Source: Anaeromyces robustus
Taxonomy: Eukaryota; Neocallimastigomycota; Neocallimastigomycetes; Neocallimastigales; Neocallimastigaceae
Direction: 5' to 3'
Assembly (NCBI GenBank): GCA_002104895.1
Contig: MCFG01000219.1
Coordinates: 1-64,000, forward strand
DNA length: 64,000 nucleotides
Shown: one piece after another, positions 24,580 through 37,041 of the stretch
Layout of the letters: every line of letters begins with the position of its first letter
How positions within the stretch are numbered: the stretch's first letter is position 1
Made by a program: the position numbers and the translations under genes
The notes under the pieces: generated by a model
The model's database searches: none
The model's input: only the letters and a program-made list of their open reading frames with translations
Told to the model about the DNA's origin: nothing

Positions 24580-25489
24580 CTTCTAATTTTCGTTCTTATT
24601 GTTAAAGTTGTTTATTGTTCTAAGTGCTTTGAGTAAAATTGCCACAGTGAGTAGTTCTATTTCTAAGATTATTAATTTTATGATTACGAGTAGAATGTTG
24701 AAGTTCATAAGACAGAATAAAATTTAAATTTTTGGAAATTTTAAGTAGGACAAATTTATTTAAGGTAATTTGGAATTTCGCTTTTATGCCTTACAACAAA
24801 AAAATAACCGGCAAAAGCTACTAACTAGAGGTATATACTAGACCTCGAAGTAAAATATTAAAACTATATAATTAAAGTCGCTTCACCTTCACGACCAACC
24901 TCCAGCCTTCGGTGACTGAAGTTCCTTGTTTGCCAGAGCTTACGAAGGTATTGAACTTGAACGTCCGATATTGCAGTGCTTTTTATCACACAACAATTCC
25001 TTCCCCCAAGAAAGCGTGCTTCTCACACTACCCACTTTTATCAATACCTAAGTAACTAATTGACTATAGTTTCTTAACCTACTAGAAACTAGTTACTTAC
25101 GCCAAACACTCTGTATATGAGCTCTAAACGCTCCTAGTATATTAAAAAAAAATTACCTTAAAATTTAAACAACAGAAAAAGTTTTATGGACTTATTTAAC
25201 CTTTTAGTAATTTTTTTTTCTATTTCACACTGCTGTTCTTTCAGTTTATCAACTTACTCGAGCTGAATGTAGGACTTACGTCTGAGCCTACCAGCGAGGG
25301 CCAATGTGAAACTCGAAAAATTAATTAGAAAAAGGAAGAATATTTTATAAGGATCCTCTATAACGATTCTCCTTATGACAAAATTAAAAAAAAAAACACA
25401 AAAATTTTATTACAACACGTTATTTTCTTACCACTATTTCAGGTAAGTAATTTATTATAAATAAAAATAATTAATTTTTTTTTTTTTTT
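24580..25489 (-). mobile_element. Leader of chromovirus 2, gag-proximal part
   Basis: Untranslated. A complex block at about 24880-25320 is GC-richer than the rest and bounded by poly(A)/(T) runs. No open frame and no RNA gene recognised. Confidence 0.6.
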
Positions 25490-25570
25490 TTTTCCGTAGG
25501 GTAGTCTATTGTACGTAGGGTAGTCTTTTACTATTTTTAAGGCAGTTCAGTAGTGGTTTAGGAGTAAAAA

Positions 25571-25611
<41 letters not shown>

Positions 25612-26180
25612 ACAGTATTTTCCGTAGGGTAGTTTTCAACAATATTATATTCCGTAGGGTAGTCTAACACTATATTTAAAATAGTTCAGGTGTAATTTAA
25701 AGGTAATTTATGATTTCGATTAGGGACAATATTTTCCGTAGGGTAGTCTTCGATAATATAATTTATTCCGTAGGGTAGTCTTGTGCTAAGTAAGAAATTA
25801 CGGAGGTTATAAAAAGAATTATTACAGAGGGTAGTTTGTAGTGGTCCGGAAGATAGTCTAAAAAGAAATTACGGAGGGTAGTCTAAATGATTTACGTAGG
25901 ATGGCTAGAAATAATCCGGAGGGTAGTCTAAAGAAATTTATAAAGGATAGTTTATAATTGTCCGGAGGGTAGTCTAAAGAAATTTATAAAGGATAGTTTA
26001 TAATTGTCCGGAGGGTAGTCTAAAGAAATTTATAAAGGATAGTTTATAATTGTCCGGAGGGTAGTCCCAAATATAAGTAGAGTAGTCTAAGATTTAATGT
26101 AGGATAGTCTAAGATAGTCCGTAGGGTGGTCCCAGAAAGTAGGGTAGTTTCTATGTATTCCGGAGGGTAGTTTGGAAAAT
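25490..26180 (-). repeat. GGGTAGTCT minisatellite in the leader of chromovirus 2
   Basis: About 20 degenerate copies of CCG(T/G)AGGGTAGTCT on the plus strand (AGACTACCCT on the element's sense strand), at irregular spacing of about 20-50 bp. The array includes three perfect tandem 46-bp units (25916-25961, 25962-26007, 26008-26053). A long poly(T) run near 25577-25607 interrupts it. Confidence 0.9.
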
Positions 26181-26230
26181 TTTTTCTGTGTAAAGGTATT
26201 GGGTTTGATTACTAACTTTTGGGCGATTTT

Positions 26231-26330
26231 ATTGTAATAAATTGTAAAAAATAAGTAAATTATTTTACACAATTATTTTGATTGTAATAAATTGTAAAAA
26301 ATAAGTAAATTATTTTACACAATTATTTTG
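26231..26330. repeat. 50-bp perfect tandem duplication at the inner edge of the 5' LTR
   Basis: 26231-26280 and 26281-26330 are identical 50-bp units (attgtaataaattg...). The 3' LTR (19470 onward) has only one, so the extra unit arose after or during the last insertion. Confidence 0.9.
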
Positions 26331-26846
26331 ATAGACCCAACAGGTCTACACAGAAAGTAAATCAGAAAAGAAGATTGGTTTTATAAGAACTTGTTTTATT
26401 AGATTTATTAAAAGTAAAAATTTATTTATTTATTAATTAATTTTGTAATATTCTGAATTACTTATAATTAATTAATAAAATCGCGAAGAATTAATCATTT
26501 AAAAATTTTACACCTATTTATACTTTTTACGGAAAAATAGTTTTCTTCGTAAAAAGTTGTTTAAAATTTCTAGAAACTTTTGATTAAAATCTTATGGAAA
26601 AATTTAGAAAAATTTAATATAAAAGTTGTCTTAAAATTTTTGATTGTATTCTATTAATTTCTACGTAAAATACAGAAATAAAAATACAGAAATAAAATAC
26701 AGAAATTCATAATAAAAATTTAAAAAATAAAATTTTTATAAAGTTTGTAACAAGTGTGAGTCGAACCCAGAGTGTTCGCCCAGATGGTCATAGTGACTAA
26801 CCACTAGACCATGGTTACTATTTTATTAATTGTGAGATTCGTTACA
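26283..26846 (-). repeat. 5' LTR of chromovirus 2
   Basis: It matches 19470-20033 base for base as far as checked by eye (constant offset 6813). It may be counted from 26233 if the duplicated 50-bp unit is included. It contains a tRNA-like segment at 26758-26811. Confidence 0.88.
26758..26811 (-). promoter_or_regulatory. tRNA-like segment (A/B boxes) in 5' LTR of chromovirus 2
   Basis: Same as 19945-19998: B-box 26758-26768 and A-box 26801-26811, read on the minus strand. Confidence 0.65.
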
Positions 26847-28780
26847 GTATGGAAAGATTTAATATTGTACTTGAATTGTACTTGAAGATAAGTAAAGAAG
26901 TTAATAGTAATTCTAGTTACTTCTTTCTTGTTTTCTAATAAGAAAATCCAGCTTTTTCTACTATACTCATCTATAAATGTGAGTATATATCTCTTACCTG
27001 TGAAAGATTTAATGCTTATCGGACCCATCACATCGGAATGAATTGCTTCCAAGATTTCAGTTGCCTTTGGAGTTTCTCCTTTATGGGATTTTCTATTCAA
27101 TTTAGCAATCTTGCAGTCTAAGCACGTAGTTGGTTTAATGTTGTGTAATTTTAAATATTTATTTATATCGTCATGGTAAAAGTGTCCCAGTCTTCTATGC
27201 CAGAGTAATCTTGACTGGTCATCAATATCAATTATTTCTTCTTCTTCTATTATAGTGTTAATACTAGGATTTGATAACTTATCAATCATTTGAATTTTAA
27301 CAATATTATTACTGTCGGCTTCAAATGTTCCCAATATAAAAGATTTCTTGTCAGCATTCCTCAATTTTAGTGTAAGGTATACTTTTTCATTTCTGGATTT
27401 CAAATTAGCTACCATACCATTTTTAGCTAATTTTATGCCACTCAATAAGTTTTTGTTGGCGTTTTTAGAGTATAAGACATTATCTAATTTGATAATCACT
27501 CCGTTTATTATTGCCGTGTAAGTACCCATTCCTTCAAATTCGCAAATAGAATTGTTGGCACATCTTAAGATTACATTGGTTTCCTGGTAATCTTCTAGAA
27601 CATCTTTATTGTTTGTGATGTGTTCAGAGGCGCCCGTATCGAATATCCAAGTGGTTTGTCCCACTTGTTGATCTGGATGGGTAGATCCATTTGGTGTATT
27701 TTGAACATTATTTAATTTGTTATGTTGATCATGGCGTTCCCCTTTACATTCATTTTCTTTGACTAGTTCGATGATATCAATATCCCCTTCATAATTGTTT
27801 TCTAAATTTTCTAATGAGATCTCATTTTCGGAGAATTCATCGTATTGAATGTTCGCCATAGACTTGTTTTTATTGAAATTCCTTCTGTTAGAATTTCTAC
27901 CTTTTGGTCTTCTCCTTTTTCCGTTTGGCTTCTGTTTGTTTTTGCTATTGTCTTGATTTTTGTTATTATCTTTGTTTTTCTTTTTAAGATTATTATGAAT
28001 ACATTCATCAGTAGAGTGACCTGGGATTTTGCAGATAAAGCAGTATTTAGAGTTGGAGAAGTATGAAATGTCCTTTTCTACCGTGTCAATATTGTCGATG
28101 TCCATGTAATCTTCCTTATTTTTGGAAGATTCGTTTTTAATTCCGTTACCTGTATTAAAAGCGTAGATTTGGAAATTGATAACGTATTGGGTTTTCTCAA
28201 GAAATTTTACAAGTGTGATTTCTTCTGTTGGACAGACTAAGTTTTGAATTGATTTAGGAAGAGCAACGTAAATAATTCTTATTCTTTCAATTTCATCCAT
28301 GTTAAATTTCAGAGTTTCCAATTTTTCGAAGACTTCAAGAAGTTCAGCTATAACTTCTTTGCATTCGTAAAGATTTTTGGCGTGGATGGAATACATCTTT
28401 TTCAATAAGAATTGGACATCAGAAGATTTCTTTTTTCCATAAATGTTTTTAATCTTCTCCATAATAGCAAAAGCGGTTTTTAAGCCTTTAATCTTTTCGA
28501 TGACTTCATAAGATACGTTTGTGCTAATAATTGTTTTAGCTTTAGCATCCTCATCCTTTGCTTTAGTGATTTCGGATTTTAGGTTTCCAACAGCACTGGA
28601 ATCTTGGACCTCATTCGTTCTGAGATCTGTGAGTTTTTTCTCAAGCTCGCCAATTACATCGGATTCTACGTATTTTGAGACTTTGTTAGATTGAAGGATA
28701 TTTCCAATAACGAAATTCCATTCCTCAAAGTTCTTTTTGTTAAGACGGTCTTCCGGAAGTAAAGTAATGTTCTGGCTCAT
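26847..28780 (-). mobile_element. Ty1/copia element B, front part: gag, protease, integrase start
   Basis: Minus strand from 28780. Gag of the copia type runs to about 28050, then a CCHC knuckle (CFIC...GHSTDEC) near 28000-28040, a basic Asn/Lys-rich tail, and an aspartic protease with FDTGASEHI near 27640. A GAG-pre-integrase zinc segment (LWHRRLGH...CLDC) lies near 27100-27210, then the start of the integrase core (SDVMGP...FIDEYSR) to 26847, where chromovirus 2 cuts in. The rest of this element (integrase core, reverse transcriptase, RNase H) is not found on the other side. What remains looks open. It is a fossil truncated by the insertion. Confidence 0.9.
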
Positions 28781-28799
28781 GTTGCAATTGAGACTCTTA

Positions 28800-29101
28800 A
28801 TCTTTTAGAAGTAAAAAGTTTTATAATAATTTTTATAATAATTAAAGTTTATTTATTTAAGATTTAAATTTAATAGTATATATACAAATATGGTAATTAC
28901 AAGGTTTTACAAATTTAAGAAAATACATTTGTATTTATACTAATCGTGGCTTGATAATAATATAAAGAAAAATTAAATACAACGAGTTCATAACGTATTT
29001 ACATTAATTAAAATAAACAACGAGATAAATTAAAATAACAAAGACATTTAATTTAAGTTTATTAAATATAATTTAAAAATTATTATCTTTGTATTCTAAC
29101 A
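28800..29101 (-). repeat. Probable 5' LTR of copia B
   Basis: On the minus strand a TGTTAGAATACAAAG start lies at 29101, upstream of the gag start at 28780. A TATAAATAC box lies about 180 bp inside. The inner end cannot be fixed because no partner LTR is in the window. Confidence 0.45.
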
Positions 29102-30778
29102 AATACCAACTCTAAATAAATGAATAAATACTTTGCCACAATCTAAAAAACAAACTATTGAAAAAAATGTTAATAAAAAATTATTTATTATTTTTAAATG
29201 AGATCTAACCCTAAATAAGGATTTTCTTTAATTTAATATAGAAATTTTTTAATATTATTATATATATAAATTATTTATTCTAATAGAAAAGTAATCTAAT
29301 AAATAATTTATATTATAGATTATAGAAAGGAGAGTACTTTCAAATAAATAAAATAAAATTATAATTATTGGCAATACCATTAATATTCATTTTTGAAAAA
29401 AAAATAAAAAAGAATATATATATATTGTTCAACATTTAATAGTGGATGGATGAAATTGTATTTCAGGTACTTGAGAAAAAAAATAATAAAAAAAAAAAAA
29501 GAAACAGTTTTAAAAGTTAAATAATATTTAATAGTATAATAATTAAAGTATAATAATTTAATTATATATATAATACATAACATAATTATTTAATTATTAT
29601 ATAATTTATTCAATTTTTAATAGATTTTTAATAGTAATTAAAAGTTTTACTACACAAAAAAATATTTATTATAATTTATTATTATATAAAATTTCATTAC
29701 AAAAAAAAATTAATTGATTTCTTTTTTTTTTTTTTATTATCATAAAAGATCTTTTGGAAAATTAATAAAAATATAAAATGTTCAAGTTACACAAATAAAT
29801 TTAATAAATTAAATTATTTTTTTTTTTTATTATTCTTTTTTCATAAAAACCAATGGAATAAAAAATTATGATACATGTATAATTTTGTAATAAGATTATA
29901 TAATAAATTTTAATTTATTTTTTTTATTCTTTTTTTTAAATTTAATAAAAAAAAAAAAAAATTTAAACAGATTATATTATATAATATTTTATAATTTTAC
30001 TTTTTTTTTATGTTTAAATTTTTTTAAAAAAAAAATAAAACCAAAAATAAAAATAAATATGTTTTTACATATATTTATTTATATTTATTATATATATATT
30101 ATATATTATATATATTATGTATAATATATTGGAATATAATTAATTTGAATATTGGTAATATTATTATGTTTTAATTTATATAATAAATAATTAATTAATT
30201 ATTTATTCAATAAATAATTTATTATTTATTTATTGTTTATATATAAATTGTTTTTTTTATTTATTTTTTATTTATTTATTTATTTATTTATATTTTGCAT
30301 ATTAAAAAATAAAAAGTTTAACCATTTTGTATATTTATACTATTTTTTTTTTTCTTTTTCTTTTTTTTTTTTTTTTTTTTTTTCTTTAAACTCTTTTCGA
30401 AATAAATAATGTAATCTATAATATTTACATTATTTATATTATAATTTTAAATAATAAAATAAAATAAAATAAAATAAAATAAAATGAAATAAATATTATA
30501 TATAATAAACTAATTTTAATTTAAATAATTAATAATTAATTTAATAAAGTATTTAAATATGAATATATATATTTATAAACTTTATAGTGTAATTAATATA
30601 AAAAGATATAAAATAATATTTAATAATAAATAAATAATTAAAAATATTCATTTATTACATTTTTAAGTATGAAATAATACTTTATTTTTTTTTCTTCAAT
30701 TTTTTTATATATTAAAAATTTAATATTTGAAATTTTAAAAAATATTAAAAATAATAATAATAATAAAAGAAAAAAGAA
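29102..30778. other. AT-rich spacer, no gene
   Basis: More than 85% A/T by eye, with long A and T runs and an AAAAT pentanucleotide run near 30452-30485. No coding or RNA gene is seen. The right end is the upstream region of the gene at 30779. Confidence 0.6.
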
Positions 30779-33397
30779 ATGTCGAAAAAGTTTAAAAAAA
30801 ATAAAAAAAGGTTTAACCAAATACAAGAAGACAACTATAATAATCCTGAAGAAATAGTTATTGATAATGATGAAAATAATACTAAACCTGAATATGGTAA
30901 TGATGATGAAGATAAAAATGATTTATATGATGATGGTGAAAATTATGACATTGGTGATATAGATTTAATTTTAGGAGATAATGATAATGAACATGATAAT
31001 CCATATAAAGAAGAAGAAGAAGGTAAAGATTATGATCATGAACATGATGGTTATCAACAATATGATGATGATAAACATAAACATGCTGATGATTATGAAA
31101 ACCCTGAGGATGTTGAACATGATGATGATGGACATGATGAACATGATGAACATGATAATTATGATAAACCTATGAGTGATGAACGTGATGATGATAAACA
31201 TGATTATAATAAACCTGATAGTGATGAATACGGTTATGATGATTCGAGGTATTCTAATTTTCTTATTGAGGATAAGGACAATCATTATAATAGTTATAAT
31301 AGTGATAGTAAAATTGAACCTAATAGAGATAAGGATAAAAGTACTAAATCTGAAAGTCATAATATACAACAAAATGAAAACGTGATTAATAATAATGGAA
31401 CTGGTCAAAATCTTCAACCTAATAAAAATGGAACAGGTCAAAATCTTCAACCTAATAACAATGGAAAAGGTCAAAATCTTCAACCTAATAACAATGGAAC
31501 AGGTCAAAATCTTCAACCTAATAACAATGGAACTGGACAAAATCTTCAACCTAATAATAATGGAACTGGACAAAATCTTCAATCTAATAATAATGGAACT
31601 GGCCAAAATTCACAAACTAATGGTAATGAAAATAGTGAAATTTCATCAAAAATAAAAACTAATGTATCTACTGATATTGATAATAAAATAGATAATGGTA
31701 ATATTAGTATTGATGGTAAAGATAATATTGAAAATAATTATGAAGAAAAAAATAATAAAATTGTTCCATATATCTATGCTGGAATAATTATTGTTGCAGT
31801 TGTTATATGTACTATGTTCCTTTTTATTAAAAGAAGAAAGAGAATTCCAAAGAGTCCGAAAAGTTTAGATTTAGCTGAAGAATTTGAAATGCAATGTAGT
31901 ATTGATAAAAATTTCCAACCAATTTTTAAGAATGTTGAAAGTGACAACAAAATTAGTAACTCTAATGATAATAATAATTTATCATCACTTAAAGATAAAT
32001 GTAATCCTACTATTGAATATATTAGTACTAATGTTAATAGTAAAGAAGCGAATCAACCTATGGAAAATTCATTTAATAAAATAATTTATGATAATCAAGT
32101 TGATATTGAAAGTAATAACAAAATTAGTAACTCAAATAATAATGATACTTTACCAGATAATCGAAGTTATAATCCTACTATTGATTATCCTATTACTGAT
32201 TCTAGTAGTGCTAATATAAATCAAAATATAGCTGATCAATTTAATAAAATAATTTATTCAAATTCAGTTTATAATATTCAAGTTGATATTGAAGATAATA
32301 ATATAATTCATAATTCTAATAATAATGATACTTCATTACCAGATAATCGAAGTTATAATCCTACTATTGATTATCCTATTACTGATTCTAGTGCTAATAT
32401 AAATCAACATATAGCATCTGATAATCACAGTTATAACCCTACTATTGATTATCCTATTACTGATTCTAGTACTAATATAAATCAACATATAGCATCTGAT
32501 AATCATAGTCATAACCCTACTATTGGTTATCCTATTACTGATTCTAGTACTAGTACTAATATAAATCAACATATAGCATCTGATAATCATAGTTATAACC
32601 CTACTATTGATTATCCTATTACTGAATCCAGTGTTAATATAAATCAACCTATAACTCATCAATTAAATAAAGTAATTCTCTCAAGTACAATTTATGATAC
32701 TCAGGTTGATGTTGAAAGTGAAAGTAAAATTAGTAATTCTAATGAAGATAGTAATTTATTATCAACTAAAGATAATTATAACCCTACTATTGATTATAGT
32801 ATTACTGATTCTAGTGCTGATACAAATCAACATATAGCTCATCAATTAAATAAAATAATTCATTCAAATACAATTTATGATACGCAAATTCTTGCTCAAC
32901 CACAAGATAATTTTTATCAATCACAAGATAATTATTATCAATCGCAAGAAGTCTATTATGAATTACAGGATGATTATTATCAACGTCAAGAACAAGAAGA
33001 CTATTATCAATCACATAAAGTTTCTCTTAAACCAGTCATACCAGTTAAAGCTCAATCACAAGAAGTTTACATTGAACCTTTACTATCAATTCAAGATCAA
33101 CCACATGATTCTTATTATGAATCATTAATTCCACTTCAAACACAACCAGATGAATCTTTCCTTGAACCACTAATACCAATCCAAAACCAACCAGATGAAT
33201 CTTTCCTTGAACCATTAATACCAATCCAAAATCAACTAGATGAATCTTATATAGAACCATTAATACCAATTCAAAATCAAATTATAGAATATAATTTAAA
33301 ACCACAAATATATAAAAATGTAAATACCCAATCTCAATATCAAATATCAAAATCTATATTACCTATTGTTACCACTATTCCATTACAAAAATCATTA

Positions 33398-33480
<83 letters not shown>

Positions 33481-33493
33481 TGTAGATAAGTAA
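30779..33493 (+). CDS. Asn-rich single-pass membrane protein with several internal repeat arrays
   Basis: A 904-residue protein of unknown family. A basic start (residues 1-12) is followed by an Asp/Glu/His-rich acidic stretch (about 20-170) and six to seven copies of NNNGTGQNLQP (about 205-280). A single transmembrane helix (about 331-353, YAGIIIVAVVICTMFLF) is followed by KRRKR, so the C-terminal half should be cytosolic. That half carries copies of SYNPTIDYPITDSS (about 465-640), Gln/Tyr-rich YYQSQ repeats (about 705-745), ESFLEPLIPIQNQP repeats (about 780-840) and a poly-Asn run (AAT codons, 33398-33476). No signal peptide is seen, so a missed upstream exon or signal-anchor insertion is possible. 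It shares architecture, not sequence, with the genes at 54071 and 56918. Function unknown; perhaps a cell-surface sensor or scaffold. Confidence 0.75.
33398..33476 (+). repeat. (AAT)n tract coding poly-Asn
   Basis: A nearly pure AAT trinucleotide run at the 3' end of the gene at 30779. It is read as poly-Asn and is likely to vary in length. Confidence 0.9.
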
Positions 33494-34088
33494 GAATAAT
33501 GAAATATCTACAAATTCATAATTAATCGAAGCTAGCTCTTCGAGTTATCCAATAATATCTAATATATATTCTATTGTAAACCAAAATTATAAAGAAAAAA
33601 TTTTAAGAGAAAACAAAAAAAAATGAAAAAAAGGTATATAATGTGATAAAAATCATATATAATTTTAAGTAATGAAGATTATTACTTTTGTAATAATACT
33701 AATATATAATCTTCTTAAATACCTTTTTAAGATGAAGAAAAAAAAAACAATACTATATAAAAAAAATTTTTTTTTTATTCATATTTTCATACATTTATAC
33801 ATACCTCAATATTATATATAATATAAATATAACCATTAAACATTTTTTTATTTAATAAAATTGTATATAATATATATACTTTTTTTTTATAAATAGAAAA
33901 AAAACTATTTAAATTTGAATAATATATAAATATTATTTATTAATAAAATAAGTTTATAAAAACTTTTTATTTTAATATAATAAAAAAAAATTAGAAAATA
34001 ATATATATTTATAAATATATATAAACATAAATATAAACAAAAAAAAGAAAGAAAAAAAAATAATAAAACAAATAAAATAAATAAAATA

Positions 34089-34152
34089 AATAATATAATA
34101 TAATATAATATAATATAATATAATATAATATAATATAATATAATATAATATT
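34089..34152. repeat. (TAATA)n pentanucleotide run
   Basis: About twelve perfect pentanucleotide units. Confidence 0.85.
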
Positions 34153-34348
34153 ATAATTATTATAATAAATAAATTTCAATTATTTATATAAAATAAAATA
34201 AAAAATAAAAAATAATATATATATTTATATATATATATATAAAGAAAAAACTTTTAATCTATAATCTATTTATGTATATAGATATTTATATATAAAAAAA
34301 AAAAAAAGCCTCTATAGAAATCATTGAGATGATAAAGTAACTTTTAAA

Positions 34349-34371
34349 TGACGTGACTTGATGTGACGTAA
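34349..34371 (+). promoter_or_regulatory. Pair of CRE/ATF-like sites
   Basis: TGACGTGA and TGACGTAA, 15 bp apart start to start, in sequence that otherwise has almost no G or C. They match the bZIP (ATF/CREB) consensus. The nearest downstream gene is 2.7 kb away. Another TGACGTAA is at 55949-55956. Confidence 0.35.
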
Positions 34372-36590
34372 CATGGCAAGAATTTATCAATAATAATAAA
34401 AAAAAAACACTATATAAAATAATGGAAATTATTTAATACAATACAACAACAACAACAACTATATAGGTAAAATTTTTTATATTTCATTTAAAATATGCAA
34501 ATTTAAAAAAATAAAAATATAAATTAAAAAAAAAAAATTAAAAAAATTAAAAAAAAAAAATATAAAAAAAAAAGAAAAAAAAAAAAAAAAAAAAAAGAAA
34601 AAAAAGAAAAAAAGAAAATAATAATATTTAATTTTTTAAAAAAAATTTTAATATAATTTTATATAAAAATTTAATATTTAATCTATTTAATATATATTTT
34701 TTTAAAAAAAAAAAAAAAAAAAAGCATTTTATTACAATGCTTTATATAATGTTTTATATAATTTTATATATATATATTTTTATTTAATTATTATTATAAT
34801 ATATAATTTGATTTATTATTTATTTAATTAGTATTTTAATAATACCAAAAATAAGTAATTAAATGTTATTTAAATTATAAAAAAAAACAAAAACAAACTA
34901 TTACTGAAAAAAAAAAAAAAAGTATATATATATACAAGATAACAACAAAACAATAATAATAATAATAATGAATTTATTGTTTTTATATTCGAAATATATA
35001 TATATTTTTCTATTTCTTATTAATTAAAAGAAATAATTTTAATAATTTTTTTATTTTCTCATAAAATAATAGTAATAATAAAAATAAATTAATAAATAAA
35101 GTAATAAAAATAAAAAAATAAAAGGTGAATGAAATAATGATTTTATAATTATATATAAATAAATATATATAATTAATATAATTAATATTTAATACTTTTT
35201 ATTGTTGTTAAAAATAATTGGAAAAAAAAAGTCAATATAAAATAATAATTTAAAAAATGTTCATTTTTATTATTAATAATTTCATTATATTATATTTATT
35301 CTAAATATTTTATAGAGTAAATGTAACAATTTTTTAAAATTCATGGTATATTGTATTTTAATAGTTAATAGTGTAACTTTTTTTAACCTTTTTTTTTCCA
35401 TACATACATAATAATTTTTATAATATTTTTTTAAATGTTAATATATAATAATACATAATGATTAATATATTAAATTAATTCAAACTTTAATTATTATATT
35501 TTTATTGTATTGTTTTAATTATTATGATTAATTTTATTTAAATTATTATTATCATAAATGTAAACTTAATATTATGATTAATATATTATAAATCTCATTT
35601 AATATATTATATATTTTTTATTATATTTTTTATTATATTTTAATATATTATAATATATTGTAATATTTAAATTTAATAAAATTAACTTTTTTCAAACGGT
35701 AAATATTATGGAAAAATTATGTTTATTTTATAATTTTTTTTATGGTAATCATCAATTAATTAATTTAATTTTGAAACTTTAAATAATATAAATATTCATT
35801 TTTTATTATTATTTAAAGTTTTTGTTAATTGTAAATTAAAATTATTAATTATAAAAAGTTTAATTAATAATAATTTTATATTTTATATTTTATTTATACA
35901 CTAATTTTTTTTTTCCTTTTTCCTTTTTATATTTTTAATAATATTTAAGAAACGATTAAAAAAATATTTCTTATTTCATACTTACTATTCTTTTTTTTTA
36001 TAATAATAAATTATTTTGTTATTCTATTTTTTATTATTATTTTATAAAATTATAAAATACTATTATACTACAATTCTATTTTAAGTTTTCGGTGTATGTA
36101 TAATTATGTAACATAATATGATATGATATAATAATTAAAAAAGAAAAAAAAAAATTAAAAGAAAAAAACTTTATTTAAATAGATTAATTTTTTTTAATAT
36201 TAATTTATTTTATAATAAATTAAAAAAATTTTAATTTCTTTTTTCATCTTATAATTTCATTATTGGGTTAAAATAATTAGTCAATATATGAAAATCTTTT
36301 ATTTTTTTAAAAAAAAAAAAAAAGAAATAAATGAATGAATGAATAAATAAATGAATAAATAAATAAATAATATTTTAATATTTAATTATTATGATAATTC
36401 TTATAATTCTAATAATTAATAATTACTATTATTATAATTATTATAATTATTTCAATTAATTATTATTAATAATATTAATAATATTAAATAATATTCTAAT
36501 TTATTTTTATTTAAATTTTATTTAAATTTTATTTATTTATTTATTTATTTTTATTTAATTTATTTATTATTATTAATTATTATTATTAAA

Positions 36591-36627
<37 letters not shown>

Positions 36628-37041
36628 TTATATGATTATGATTAAATTTTTGTATTACACTTAAAATTTACAATAATGCTTTTGCTCCTAATTCTTTTTT
36701 TTTTTAATAATTATTTAGTATTGTTTATAAATCATTTTTTTAACCTATTAATCAAAAAAAATAAATTAAATTTTTTTTTATATATAAATATAAAGAAAGA
36801 ATTTAAAATAAATATAAAATTAAAAAAAATAAGTTAATAAGTAAATAAATAAATAAAAAAAAAGAGAAAAAAAAATAAAATAAAATTTAAATAAAATTTA
36901 AATTTCAAATTTATTTTTATTATTTTTTTTTATTACATTAATTTTATTATATTTATTTTTATTATTTATTTTATTTTATTTTATTTTTTTAAAAAGAAAA
37001 AAAAATAATAATATTTAAAGTAAAAAATATTATCAATAAAT

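Larger units (their letters stand above)
19470..26846 (-). mobile_element. Ty3/gypsy chromovirus 2
   Basis: A 7.4-kb element on the minus strand. Its 5' LTR is at the right (26283-26846, with an extra 50-bp unit to 26231) and its 3' LTR at the left (19470-20033). Leader 26230-24580, gag-pol 24579-20417, polypurine tract 20034-20045. The LTRs look identical apart from the 50-bp duplication, so it is young. The coding region has about one break. The flanks (ttatt left, gtatg right) do not form a target duplication, and the two sides come from different copia remnants, so one flank was lost or exchanged after insertion. Gag and pol are homologous to chromovirus 1. Confidence 0.92.
33494..37041. 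other. Long AT-rich spacer; possible orphan promoter near 34350
   Basis: No gene was recognised in 3.5 kb of homopolymer-rich sequence. Notable items: a TAATA pentanucleotide run (about 34090-34151), and two CRE-like words TGACGTGA (34349-34356) and TGACGTAA (34364-34371). These are followed by a TATATAA box near 34413, a CAA-repeat and a possible donor (ATATAG/GTAAAA near 34466). A tiny open frame at about 34969-35028 begins like a signal peptide but stops after 19 residues. Confidence 0.5.

Noticed and set aside
25490-26180. CRISPR-like spaced repeats
   Set aside because: The repeats are degenerate, unevenly spaced, inside a eukaryotic retroelement leader, and no cas genes are present.
30971-31606. 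Minus-strand and other-frame readings rich in Ile/Met over the gene at 30779
   Set aside because: They are products of GAT/CAT/AAT codon repeats on the other strand; the plus-strand gene has one frame open for 904 codons and a transmembrane segment.
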